Positions 10,773 to 19,729 of a stretch of 64,000 nt of DNA are shown here, one piece after another. Position 1 is the first letter of the stretch. Each line of letters starts with the position of its first letter. The position numbers and the translations under genes are program-made. The stretch is from Macrolepiota albuminosa (Eukaryota > Basidiomycota > Agaricomycetes > Agaricales > Agaricaceae): contig JAMWFC010000084.1 of NCBI GenBank assembly GCA_027475525.1, forward strand, positions 236,258 to 300,257, read 5' to 3'. Under the pieces are notes generated by a model. It had not been told where the DNA came from. It was given only the letters and a program-made list of their open reading frames with translations, and searched no databases.

Positions 10773-10900
10773 TTCTTGGATCTTCTCGACTGTTCTCTCT
10801 CTCTCTTGTACGTCAGCGTCGCAATTAGTGATACAAGAATTTTCTAGTGCATACTAGTTGTAGAACGAATGACGCAAACATACCTCTGTGTAGATATATA
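10773..10900 (+). promoter_or_regulatory. Heat-shock promoter: HSE array and TATA box for Hsp20
   Basis: A five-unit heat-shock element reads TTC-tt-GGA-tc-TTC-tc-GAC-tg-TTC at 10773-10795 (three perfect and two degenerate 5-bp units in alternating orientation). A second short element aGAAttTTCt lies at 10836-10845. The TATA box TATATA is at 10895-10900, 62 bp before the Hsp20 start codon. The spacing supports heat-shock-factor control. Confidence 0.65.
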
Positions 10901-10961
10901 ACACCACAACCTCCCTCCACAAATTCATAAACTCAAAGTCCTACACTCACTCAGCAGCACA

Positions 10962-11550
10962 ATGTCTTCTTTCTTGTACTACGAGCCCTTCTACCACTTC
11001 GAAAGGCTCCTTGATGACGCGTTCAGCTCTCGTTTGACCGACAACGACAAACAAGTCCAGCGTCGCGGTCAAACAGGCCAAGACGCAAGCGCATCCGGTT
11101 TTCTCAGGCCAAGGTGAGCTGTGCAAATCATTCACTTCTCACAACGTTTTTGTCGCTCATCGTGCGTTTTTCCAGAATGGACCTGCACGAGAACACCGAC
11201 AATAACACGGTCACGGCAACGTTCGAGCTGCCTGGCCTAAAGAAAGATGATGTATCGATTGATGTACATAATGGCCGCTTGACCATCAGCGGCGAGAGCA
11301 AGATGTCGACTGAGCATGATGAGGGTGGTTATGCCATTCGGGAGAGAAGGTATGGCAGGTTCTCGCGCACGCTCCAGCTTCCTCAGGGTGTCAAGGTAAA
11401 TCAACCATCTTTTAAGCCCTTCGAGACCGATTTTGACGGAATTGTTTACAGGAGGATGATATCAAGGCCAAACTTGACGATGGCGTGCTTTCTGTCGCCT
11501 TCCCGAAGACCAGTGCTGAAGAGGCACCCAAGAAGATAACCATCTCTTGA
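10962..11550 (+). CDS. Small heat-shock protein, Hsp20/alpha-crystallin family
   Basis: Three exons (10962-11113, 11176-11395, 11452-11550) joined by GT-AG introns of 62 and 56 nt give 156 aa, a usual length for fungal Hsp20. The N-terminus is MSSFFLYYEPFYHFERLLDD. The alpha-crystallin domain starts around residue 50: NTVTATFELPGLKKDDVSI, NGRLTISGESK, YGRFSRTLQLPQGV, then DDGVLSVAFPK, the family's hallmark near its end. The C-terminal tail carries an I-x-I motif (KKITIS). These proteins are ATP-independent holdases that form oligomers and bind unfolding proteins. An HSE array and TATA box lie upstream. No defects seen. Confidence 0.93.
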
Positions 11551-11865
11551 AGTTGTATGAAATAAATCTCTATGTTCCGAACTGTATACGTATAAAGAAA
11601 ATATGGATGTATGTTAGTGACTGTTCCTACGTTTCCTACAACTCAATATAACGCAATTGTTGTCACCAACTTGAAAAAAATCACATTTGTACGTCTATAC
11701 CACTGAAATGTGTAAGTACATGCCGCTCGGCACATTTCGAGATGAATTTAGATTAACAAATCGAAAGAACTACACTTCAACTTGTACATTGTCTATTTTT
11801 ACATCTATTTTTGCCCCCGTGCAACATGTCGTGATGAAATTGGTGAATTGTCAATTCAGTACAAA
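11551..11865. other. 3' flank of Hsp20, nothing recognised
   Basis: AT-rich. Contains the Hsp20 3' UTR (a GAAATAAAT near 11568 could serve as polyadenylation signal). No gene or repeat identified. Confidence 0.5.
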
Positions 11866-12600
11866 TCAACCAGTTGCAGTAAATTCTTTGATCTGTCCAT
11901 GTACAAGATATGACTCCAGCTGACCTCTTCCACCCTCTGTCAATTTGATCTGTCCATGTACAGGATATGACTCCAGCAGACCCCCTCTTCCCTCTGTCAA
12001 TTTACTACAGGTAAAAAATGATAACACTATCTGTTCAAAACTCCAGAGATTACTGGAGAAGTTTGGGATGAAAGAGCTTGCCACATGCACTGTACTAAAC
12101 ACAGGTGCAAGCCCTTTTATTCTAAACTTCTTGAGTAATCTCTGGAGTTTTGAATGGATCAAAAGAATGATGCTAGTAGATGTCAGTGGCCTACTGCTAT
12201 AATGTGCATTAGAGGGACAATATGAAATATCAATTTATCAATATTCCACTGGACTACAGGCACTTACTACAGGTCAATACCATTAGATCTATAATTTCAT
12301 TTGATCTATTCATCTGCTCATGGACAAGACACAGGTCTATCAGACTTGTTCCCCTCTCTTTCAACCCAGTACTGGCCCTACTAAAATATTTGTCATTTTA
12401 CACAGGACCTAACATCCACTGCTGTTTACTAATGTCTGTTAATGTCCACTAGCATCATTAATGTGATCTATTCAAAACTCCAGAGATTACTGAAGAAGGA
12501 TAGGAGGGAGGAGCTTGCATGTGTGTTTATTGCAGTGCATGTGACAAGTGACAATACACCCTGCATGCCAAGAAGCTTTCAAGAGAGTGGAAGCCTTGCT
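11866..12600. repeat. Repeat-derived region T with tRNA-like SINE fragment
   Basis: Contains a degenerate tandem of about 57 bp (TTTGATCTGTCCATGTACA at 11887 and again at 11944), the hairpin at 12036-12152, and a block at 12190-12300 that is the reverse complement of the SINE-like sequence at 56125-56215 (TCAATATTCCACTGGACTACAG). A second block (12440-12560, ATCTATTCAAAACTCCAGAG to TGCATGTGACAAG) recurs at 56235-56330. This is old transposon debris with no coding capacity. Confidence 0.6.
12036..12152. repeat. 117-bp hairpin (inverted repeat)
   Basis: Arms of about 46 bp start CAAAACTCCAGAGATTACT and end with the inverse AGTAATCTCTGGAGTTTTG, with a 24-nt loop. The arm start occurs singly at about 12474 and 56246. 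This could be a MITE-like or foldback terminus. Confidence 0.8.
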
Positions 12601-12710
12601 GATGTACAAGAAGGCAATGCTCCAGCATTTTATTGCTTAAGACCTGAACATCCTCTTGGCCAATGTAGTTCCACTAATCACAGCCATACAGATTCCTGAT
12701 AAGACCTTGA

Positions 12711-13228
12711 TGTCAGGGGACCCCTCATTCCTTTCTTCTTTCACTCCTTATTTCTTCACTCTCCTTTCATTCACTTCCTTATTTCTTCTACCATTCTCTC
12801 ATTTTGCTGTTACTACTTCTTCAACACTATCGGTTGGTACTATTCTCAACCTTCGAGGTGCTCTGGTTCTTTAGCTATCACTCAGACAAGTGTGGGCCCT
12901 TCAGCACCACTCCAGGCTGCTTAGATAAGCCGGAGTTTGCCTTTCTGACTTCTAAAGTCCGGAGTTTTCCTCCCTTGTTTGCACACTTGTTTGGTTAGTC
13001 AATTTTCGAGTTTTTAAGGTTTTGTTGTACTGTACAGTTGTTTCCCACGCTTCAGAGGCCCCAGAAGCATCCAACCTGGCATAGGGAATCCCCAGACTTG
13101 TTCTCTTTGGATCTCCCTCTGCCAGGTGAGTAGCTACCTTGATATTGTCAGTATATATTCTAATACACTTTGGATCTCCCTCTGCCAGCTGTGTGACTGA
13201 GCCACAGCCTCTAGAGGTCGCCCTTACA
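12711..13228 (+). repeat. 5' LTR of family B
   Basis: Begins TGTCAGGGGACCCC and ends CCCTTACA. The likely RNA 5' end is AGACTTGTTCT at 13094-13104, complementary to the primer site at 13231. It differs from the 3' LTR at 12909 (A versus G) and 13069 (A versus G). Confidence 0.95.
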
Positions 13229-13230
13229 GC

Positions 13231-13241
13231 AGAACAAGTCT
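13231..13241 (+). other. Self-priming primer-binding site of family B
   Basis: AGAACAAGTCT starts two bases after the 5' LTR and is the exact reverse complement of AGACTTGTTCT within the LTR (13094-13104). No TGG-type tRNA primer site is seen. Tf1/sushi-type chromoviruses prime from an 11-nt complementary RNA 5' end; this has the same length and position. Confidence 0.75.
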
Positions 13242-13342
13242 CTACATTTCGGTCTGGGAGCCCCCTTCAGCCTGCTTGAGCCCTCTCTTGCCCCTTTAGG
13301 TCCCTCCCCCACTGGATTACTCCCTGCCCCTCTGTTGCTTCT

Positions 13343-14608
13343 ATGACCCAACCAGCCCCCTCAGACACTCCCCTGGACGCTTCTGCCCCTCAGGATGATG
13401 CCTGGGGTCGCTTGCTTGCTCTGGAGACTCAGGTGCAGACCACTCAAGCTTCCCTCACCCTCCACACCACCGAACTTGCTGGATTACGTCAGGCCACAGA
13501 CACTATCTCCCATTCCCTTCAGGCCCTCTTAGAGCGCCTCCCTCTCACTCCTACCCCTCTCCAGGCACCTCCAGTTAGGGCTGGCACACCCCCAGTCCCT
13601 CGCTTTGGGGCCTCCCCCCCAGTTCATGCCAATATTCCTCGCCCAGCACTCCCAGACGCATTCAATGGTGACCGAGCGATAGGCGAGCGTTTCCTGCAGT
13701 CCTGCATCACCTATATTCAGCTCAGTGGTGAGGCTTTCCCCTCTGACGCTCTCAAAATCGCTTGGGTTCTTTCTTACATGAAGTCTGGGCGAGCTTCAAC
13801 ATACGCGCTACGAGTCTTTCGACGTCCTGGAGGAGTAGAGAGTTTTGGAAGTTGGGATCAGTTTGAGAAGGAGTTTCGGACAGAGTTCTTCCCCTTGGAC
13901 CCTGCTAAGGTGGCAGCCCTCACTCTCCGAGATCCTCATCGATATGGGCAGGGGAAGCGGACCCTAGATGAGTACATCGACTCCTTCAGAGCTCTTGCTG
14001 AACAGGCCTGTTATCCGGATGGTCTTCAGCTCTGTCTTGCCTTCCGAGATGGCCTCCTTCCCTCTCTCATGGATCGGATCGACAGCATGGCTGAGGGACG
14101 ACCTGATGACACGAGTATCGAGACCTGGTATCAGGTAGCACGTGATCAGTGGCAGCTCATGGAGTTACGACGTGAGCTCCACCGTGGAACTGCCCCTCGC
14201 TCCACTCCACAGGCATCCTTTTCTGCTCGTCATCCCATCCAGCCTTCCCTTCCATTTCGTGCTCCACCCCCAGCTCAGGTACCTGCAGCACGTCCTCTTC
14301 CTTTTGGAGTACCTATGGATGTCGATGCCTCTCGTCAACGTTCCTCCCTTCCTCTCCTCTGCCGTCGCTGTGGAAAGCCTGGTCACTTCGCTCGGTATTG
14401 TCCCCAGGGGTTAGAGGTGCGCTATCTCTCAGCTTCAGAGCAGGAGGAGCTCCTTCTCCAGCTCCTTGCTGCCCAAGACGTTCGAGGAAACCCCTCCCCA
14501 GATGTACAGACTGAAGCAGAACCCCTGGAGGAGTCCTTGGGTCCTGTGGAAGCTGTAGCAGAACCATCGGATGGGTCCTTTGGTTCGGCAGGGGAGGGTT
14601 TTCAATAG
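13343..14608 (+). CDS. gag: Gag polyprotein of family B
   Basis: ATG at 13343 (MTQPAPSDTPLDASAP), 421 aa. An N-terminal coiled-coil-like segment (LALETQVQTTQASLTLHTTE) precedes the capsid-type region (PDAFNGDRAIGERFLQSC, WVLSYMKSGRASTYALRVF, FFPLDPAKVAALTLRD). A CX2CX4HX4C zinc knuckle (CRRCGKPGHFARYC, about residues 343-356) is followed by an acidic tail. It would assemble the particle and package RNA. It ends with TAG at 14606-14608; pro-pol is in the -1 frame, so expression needs a frameshift near the end, but no canonical slippery heptamer stood out. No internal stops. Confidence 0.93.
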   Translation: MTQPAPSDTPLDASAPQDDAWGRLLALETQVQTTQASLTLHTTELAGLRQATDTISHSLQALLERLPLTPTPLQAPPVRAGTPPVPRFGASPPVHANIPRPALPDAFNGDRAIGERFLQSCITYIQLSGEAFPSDALKIAWVLSYMKSGRASTYALRVFRRPGGVESFGSWDQFEKEFRTEFFPLDPAKVAALTLRDPHRYGQGKRTLDEYIDSFRALAEQACYPDGLQLCLAFRDGLLPSLMDRIDSMAEGRPDDTSIETWYQVARDQWQLMELRRELHRGTAPRSTPQASFSARHPIQPSLPFRAPPPAQVPAARPLPFGVPMDVDASRQRSSLPLLCRRCGKPGHFARYCPQGLEVRYLSASEQEELLLQLLAAQDVRGNPSPDVQTEAEPLEESLGPVEAVAEPSDGSFGSAGEGFQ

Positions 14609-14616
14609 AGCGATGG

Positions 14617-17600
14617 ATGAGTTGTACGCCTCCGCCGCCTGGTGCTAATCAGTTTACATGTCAATCAGTAGAGTCTTCTAATGTATCGCTCCCTACTCCT
14701 GATTCTCTGACTGAAACTGTAAGCACCCCCTCCGACGTACAAAATACCCCCTTGGTCCAAGCCTCCGCTAAGACTTCTTCTCCTCCTTCTCCTGTCCGAC
14801 GACCACGTGTCCCAGCTTGGGAACGACGCCTTCCCCGTCGCTATGTTGTTGCTTCTACTCCCTCTCCCAACTCTCTGCGTCTGAATGTGGAGATTGAGAC
14901 AACTGACACTCAGCAGACTCGAAGCGTCATAGCTCTCTTGGACAGTGGCGCTACTGGACTCTTCCTAGACACCCGTTATGTGGAACAACACCGGCTCACT
15001 ACCCGTCCCCTCTCTCACCCTATTCCAGTCTATAACATTGACGGTACGCTCAATGAAGCTGGATCCATCCGCTCAGTGGTGGATTTAGTCCTTCGTTATC
15101 AGACTCATTCTGAGCGTGCAGTCTTTGCAGTTACCAGCCTAGGAAAGCAGGACATGATACTTGGGTTCTCCTGGCTGCGTGATCACAATCCTGAGATTGA
15201 CTGGGCCAAGGGTAAGGTGAGCATGAGCCGCTGCCCTTGACGGTGTTCCACATGTGCTAAGGAAGTGAGAGAGGAGCGCAGAGAGTCAGTCCGTGAGCGT
15301 GCTGCTATCCGGGCTTGCTGAGTTGGACACCTCCCCTTTGCAGACCTTGACCTACTGGATCCTCCTCCCTTGGCGTTCCCTTATAGAGAGGCCCTCTATG
15401 AGGACGTTCGAGGTGTAGTGAGTGAAGCCCAGATGGAAGATGGACGCGAGGGTGAATTTGGATGCGCTCCTGACCCAGAGTCTCCAGACGAGGCTATCAA
15501 GACAGGTGATAGGATTTATGCAACTACGTTACGACCTCCACCAACTATAGCAGAGATCAGAGCTAGCCAAACTACCTCCCAGCGGCTAGCTCAGGCATTT
15601 GCTGCCAACTCTGCTCCTAAGTCGTTCCGAGATGCGGTTCCTCATCACCTGCAAGACTTTGAGGATGTTTTCTCTAAGGCATCATTTGACTCCCTGCCAG
15701 AGCGTAAGCAGTGGGACCATGCAATTGAGCTTACACCCAATGCTGAGCCCTCTAGCTGCAAGGAGAATTTAGACTCTGGTCGCATCCGTCCCTCAAAGTC
15801 TCCGATGGCCTCTCCAGTCTTCTTCATTAAGAAGAAGGATGGATCTCTACGTCTGGTTCAGGACTACCGAGTCTTGAATGCGATGACTGTGAAGAATCGC
15901 TACCCCTTACCACTCATTTCAGAGCTTGTCAACAACCTCCGAGGTGCGTGCTACTTTACCAAGTTGGATGTCCGCTGGGGCTACAACAATGTGCGCATCA
16001 AAGAAGGAGATGAGTGGAAGGGAGCATTCCAAACAAATCGTGGACTCTTTGAACCTCTGGTAATGTTCTTTGGCCTCACTAATAGCCCTGCCACCTTCCA
16101 GACCATGATGAACGACATTTTCCGAGACCTCATAGCGGAAGGTGTTGTGTGTGTATACCTCGACGATATTCTCATCTATACCAAGACTCTAGAGGAGCAT
16201 CGTCGGATTACACGCATCGTACTGGAACGTCTTCGCCAGCACCAGCTCTATCTTAAGCCAGAGAAGTGTGAGTTTGAGCAGACTAAGGTTGAATATCTTG
16301 GACTGATCATCTCTCATGGAATGGCTGAGATGGACCCAGTCAAGGTGGCTGGTGTAGCGGAGTGGCCAGAGCCTAAGAACAAGAAGGAGGTTCAGGCCTT
16401 CCTGGGTTTTACCAACTTCTACCGGAGGTTTATTCAGGATTTCTCACACCATGCCCGGCCCCTCTTCGATCTCACCACTAAGGACACTCCTTGGCACTGG
16501 GATGCAGCACAGCAGACAGCCTTTGATGCCCTCAAACAGGCAGTCACTTCAAAGCCTGTCCTTATATTCCCAGATGATGACTCTCCCTTCCGTGTCGAAG
16601 CTGATAGCTCAGATTTTGCTACTGGGGCCGTTCTCTCTCAACAGTCAAGGGAGGATGGTAAGTGGCATCCTGTGGCTTTCTACTCCAAGAGTCTCAATGC
16701 CGTGGAGCGAAATTATGAGATCCATGACAAGGAGATGCTAGCTATCATTCGGTCATTTGAGGAGTGGCGACATTTCCTTGAGGGTGCCAGGCATAAATTC
16801 GAGGTGTGGACTGATCACAAGAACTTAGAGTACTTTCGGACGGCCAAGAAACTCAACCGCCGACAGGCTCGATGGTCCTTGTATCTGGCCAACTTCAACT
16901 TCTCTCTGCATCACAAACCGGGACGGAGCATGGGTAAGCCAGATGCGCTTTCTAGGCGAGCAGACCATGGTTCAGGAGCTAGTGACAATGACAATATTGT
17001 ACTTCTGAAGCCAGAACTATTTGCTATCCGTGCTCTAGAAGGTGTGGTTGGCCAGGGAGAAGAAGTGAGCATCCTTCGAGACATCCGACGAGGTAACCGG
17101 GAGGGCGCTCAAGAAGATCTGGTAGCTAAGGCTGCCATGGCCTTGCATGCTCGAGAGAAAGCTGGAGTGAAGTCTGTCCGCACCGACGAGTGGTCTCTGG
17201 AGAATGGTCTTCTCACCTTCCAGGGACGCATTTATGTTCCCAACCTGCCAGACCTCCGGAGGCGGATTGTGGAGCAGCATCATGACTCTCGAGTTGCAGG
17301 ACATCCTGGCAGATGGAAGACACTGGAGCTGGTTTCGCGGAATTACTGGTGGCCTCAAATGTCACGGTATATTGGCTCTTACACCTCCACCTGTGATCTT
17401 TGCCTTCGGACTAAGCCTCGTCGTCAGCCTCCTATGGGACAGCTTCATCCATTGCCTATCCCAGCTGAGCGTTGGAGTGTGGCCTCAGTAGACTTCATTG
17501 TTGAGTTACCTGATTCTCATGGATATGATGCGATCATGGTGGTAGTGGATCTCTGTGGCAAGCGTGCTCATTTTATTCCAACACACACTACTTGCTCAGC

Positions 17601-18624
17601 CATGGGCGCTGCCAATCTGTACCGGAAGCATGTCTGGAAGCTCCATGGGTTGTCAGATGCTTATGTCTCAGACCACGGACCTCAGTTTGTGGCAGAGTTT
17701 ACGAGAGAACTGTATCGCCTCCTCCATGTCAAACTCCACACCTCCACAGCCTACCACCCCCAGTCTGATGGCCAGACTGAGCGTGTCAACCAGGAGCTAG
17801 AGCAGTATCTCTGGCTCTTCTGCAATGAACGACAGGATGACTGGGACGATCTATTACCAGAGGCAGAGTTCCAGTACAACAACCGTGTACACGCTGCCAC
17901 CCAGATGTCTCCTTTCCTTCTAGATACTGGTCGACATCCTCGGATGGGATTTGAGCCTCGTGGACGACCTTCAGAGAATGAAGCAGTCAATGAGTTCATA
18001 GATCGGATGAAGGCAGCCCAGGAGGAGGCCAAGGCAGCTTTAGCTAAGGCAAAGGATGACATGGCCCGCTACTACGATCGTGGACGAACTCCAGCCCCCA
18101 AGTACAAGCCTGGAGATCGAGTCTACCTGGATGCCTCTGACATTGCCACTACCCAACCTTCTCAGAAGCTCTCTCACCGTCGTCTAGGCCCCTTCCCTAT
18201 AGTAAGACAGGTAGGCCCACTTGCCTATCGACTCAAGCTGCCTAGTGGAATGAGTCGACTCCATCCAGTCTTCAATGTGGTGAAGCTTTCTCCAGCCCCA
18301 GAGGATCCAATTCCAGGTCGACGTCCACAGCCACCTCCACCACCAGTTCTGGTAAACAACCAAGAAGAGTACAAAGTGGAGCGGATCCTAGACAGCCGAC
18401 TCTTTAGGAATAAGCTTCAGTTCAAGGTCAAGTGGAAGGGCTATGGAATCGAGGACGTTTCCTGGGAGCCACAAGAGAATGTCCATGCCCCTGCCTTGGT
18501 CCGGGAATTCTATCAACAGCATCCTGATGCTCCTTGGGCAATCAGAGGCCTCTATTCCCTTTCCAAAGTAGACCAGGCCATCCAGAACTACTTCTATCCA
18601 GCACGTCGAGACGCCGCACTCTAG
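14617..18624 (+). pseudogene. pol: Pro-pol polyprotein of family B (two TGA codons)
   Basis: One frame from about 14617 to TAG 18622-18624, interrupted by TGA at 15238-15240 and another near 15318-15320. Protease: ALLDSGATGLFLD and MILGFSWLRDHNPEIDW. RT: SPVFFIKKKDGSLRLVQDYR, FGLTNSPATFQ, catalytic YLDDILIYT. RNase H: FRVEADSSDFATGAVLSQQ, NYEIHDKEMLAI, VWTDHKNLEYF. Integrase: HHDSRVAGHPGRW with CDLCLRTK, then D in ASVDFIVELPD, D in VSDHGPQF, E in DGQTERVNQE. GPF module: HRRLGPFPIVRQVGPLAYRL. Chromodomain: VERILDSRLFRNKLQFKVKW to YGIEDVSWEPQEN. Both stops fit CGA-to-TGA changes and lie between protease and RT, so catalytic domains look intact. Confidence 0.92.
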
Positions 18625-18635
18625 AGGGGGGGTGA
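18625..18635 (+). other. Polypurine tract of family B
   Basis: The A/G-rich run right after the pol stop and directly before TGTCAGG of the 3' LTR is the plus-strand primer. There is no space for an accessory gene. Confidence 0.85.
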
Positions 18636-19153
18636 TGTCAGGGGACCCCTCATTCCTTTCTTCTTTCACTCCTTATTTCTTCACTCTCCTTTCATTCACT
18701 TCCTTATTTCTTCTACCATTCTCTCATTTTGCTGTTACTACTTCTTCAACACTATCGGTTGGTACTATTCTCAACCTTCGAGGTGCTCTGGTTCTTTAGC
18801 TATCACTCAGACAAGTGTGGGCCCTTCAGCACCGCTCCAGGCTGCTTAGATAAGCCGGAGTTTGCCTTTCTGACTTCTAAAGTCCGGAGTTTTCCTCCCT
18901 TGTTTGCACACTTGTTTGGTTAGTCAATTTTCGAGTTTTTAAGGTTTTGTTGTACTGTACAGTTGTTTCCCACGCTTCAGAGGCCCCAGAAGCGTCCAAC
19001 CTGGCATAGGGAATCCCCAGACTTGTTCTCTTTGGATCTCCCTCTGCCAGGTGAGTAGCTACCTTGATATTGTCAGTATATATTCTAATACACTTTGGAT
19101 CTCCCTCTGCCAGCTGTGTGACTGAGCCACAGCCTCTAGAGGTCGCCCTTACA
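18636..19153 (+). repeat. 3' LTR of family B
   Basis: 518 bp, identical to the 5' LTR except G at 18834 and 18994. It is followed by the target duplication CTTGA (19154-19158). Confidence 0.95.
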
Positions 19154-19158
19154 CTTGA

Positions 19159-19729
19159 TGGCCATTAACAAACTCCAGGATCTCTGTGGGCAAAGTTTGC
19201 TGATTTTGGAGAGGGAAAAATCGGCTCATGCTTTTGATAATGTCTGGGACATTGCAGACCACATTATTCAGTGATGCAGCCCCCAGATATGACAATACAA
19301 AGTTCTATGGCACACAGTCAGATCCTAATATATTTACACATTTTGAAGTTATCTTACCAACTCCTTGTCTAGATGCTGGATAATCCATGCCTCTTCCACT
19401 TCAAGACTTGGCACAAGATTGCCAAATATGGAAAGTGCTGCAATGAGGCATGACTCGATGTAGTCAACAACCTCTTGCAAATTTTCTAGTACAGTAGCTT
19501 GGGACATGACATTGTGTGGTACAGAGGTAGATGCCATTGCACTCTTGCTTGTAGAAGCGAATACTGCTATGTATCAGATTTTTGTGCCTTGTAAACAAAA
19601 GTGATTTTCAACAATTCCATTGCACGTGACTGTCACAAATCCATTCCAATCATCCGCTGATGGCAGCAAGCTGCATTCATCAGTTCAATCCATCTCTGCA
19701 TCTATCACATCAATCCGTCTCTGCATCTG
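19159..19729 (-). other. Gene fragment split by the family B insertion, otherwise unknown
   Basis: ATG at 19537 opens MASTSVPHNVMSQATVLEN, LQEVVDYIESCLIAALSIFG and EAWIIQHLDKELV. The frame then meets a good donor (GTAAGATA) near 19350, so this is probably the first exon of a minus-strand gene. Downstream exons would run into the family B insertion at 19158 and were not recognised on either side. 19540-19729 holds a degenerate CATCTCTGCATC-type repeat (about 24-bp unit) at the end of the KDZ gene. Confidence 0.35.

Larger units (their letters stand above)
12711..19153 (+). mobile_element. Complete Ty3/gypsy chromovirus, family B (6443 bp)
   Basis: LTRs at 12711-13228 and 18636-19153 (518 bp each) are flanked by the target duplication CTTGA at 12706-12710 and 19154-19158. 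Internal order: self-primer, gag, protease, RT, RNase H, integrase, chromodomain, polypurine tract. By eye the LTRs differ at only two positions, both CG in the right LTR and CA in the left, so insertion is fairly recent. Two TGA codons in pro-pol suggest this copy is no longer autonomous. Unlike families A and C it has no antisense accessory gene: pol ends 11 bp before the LTR. Confidence 0.96.
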
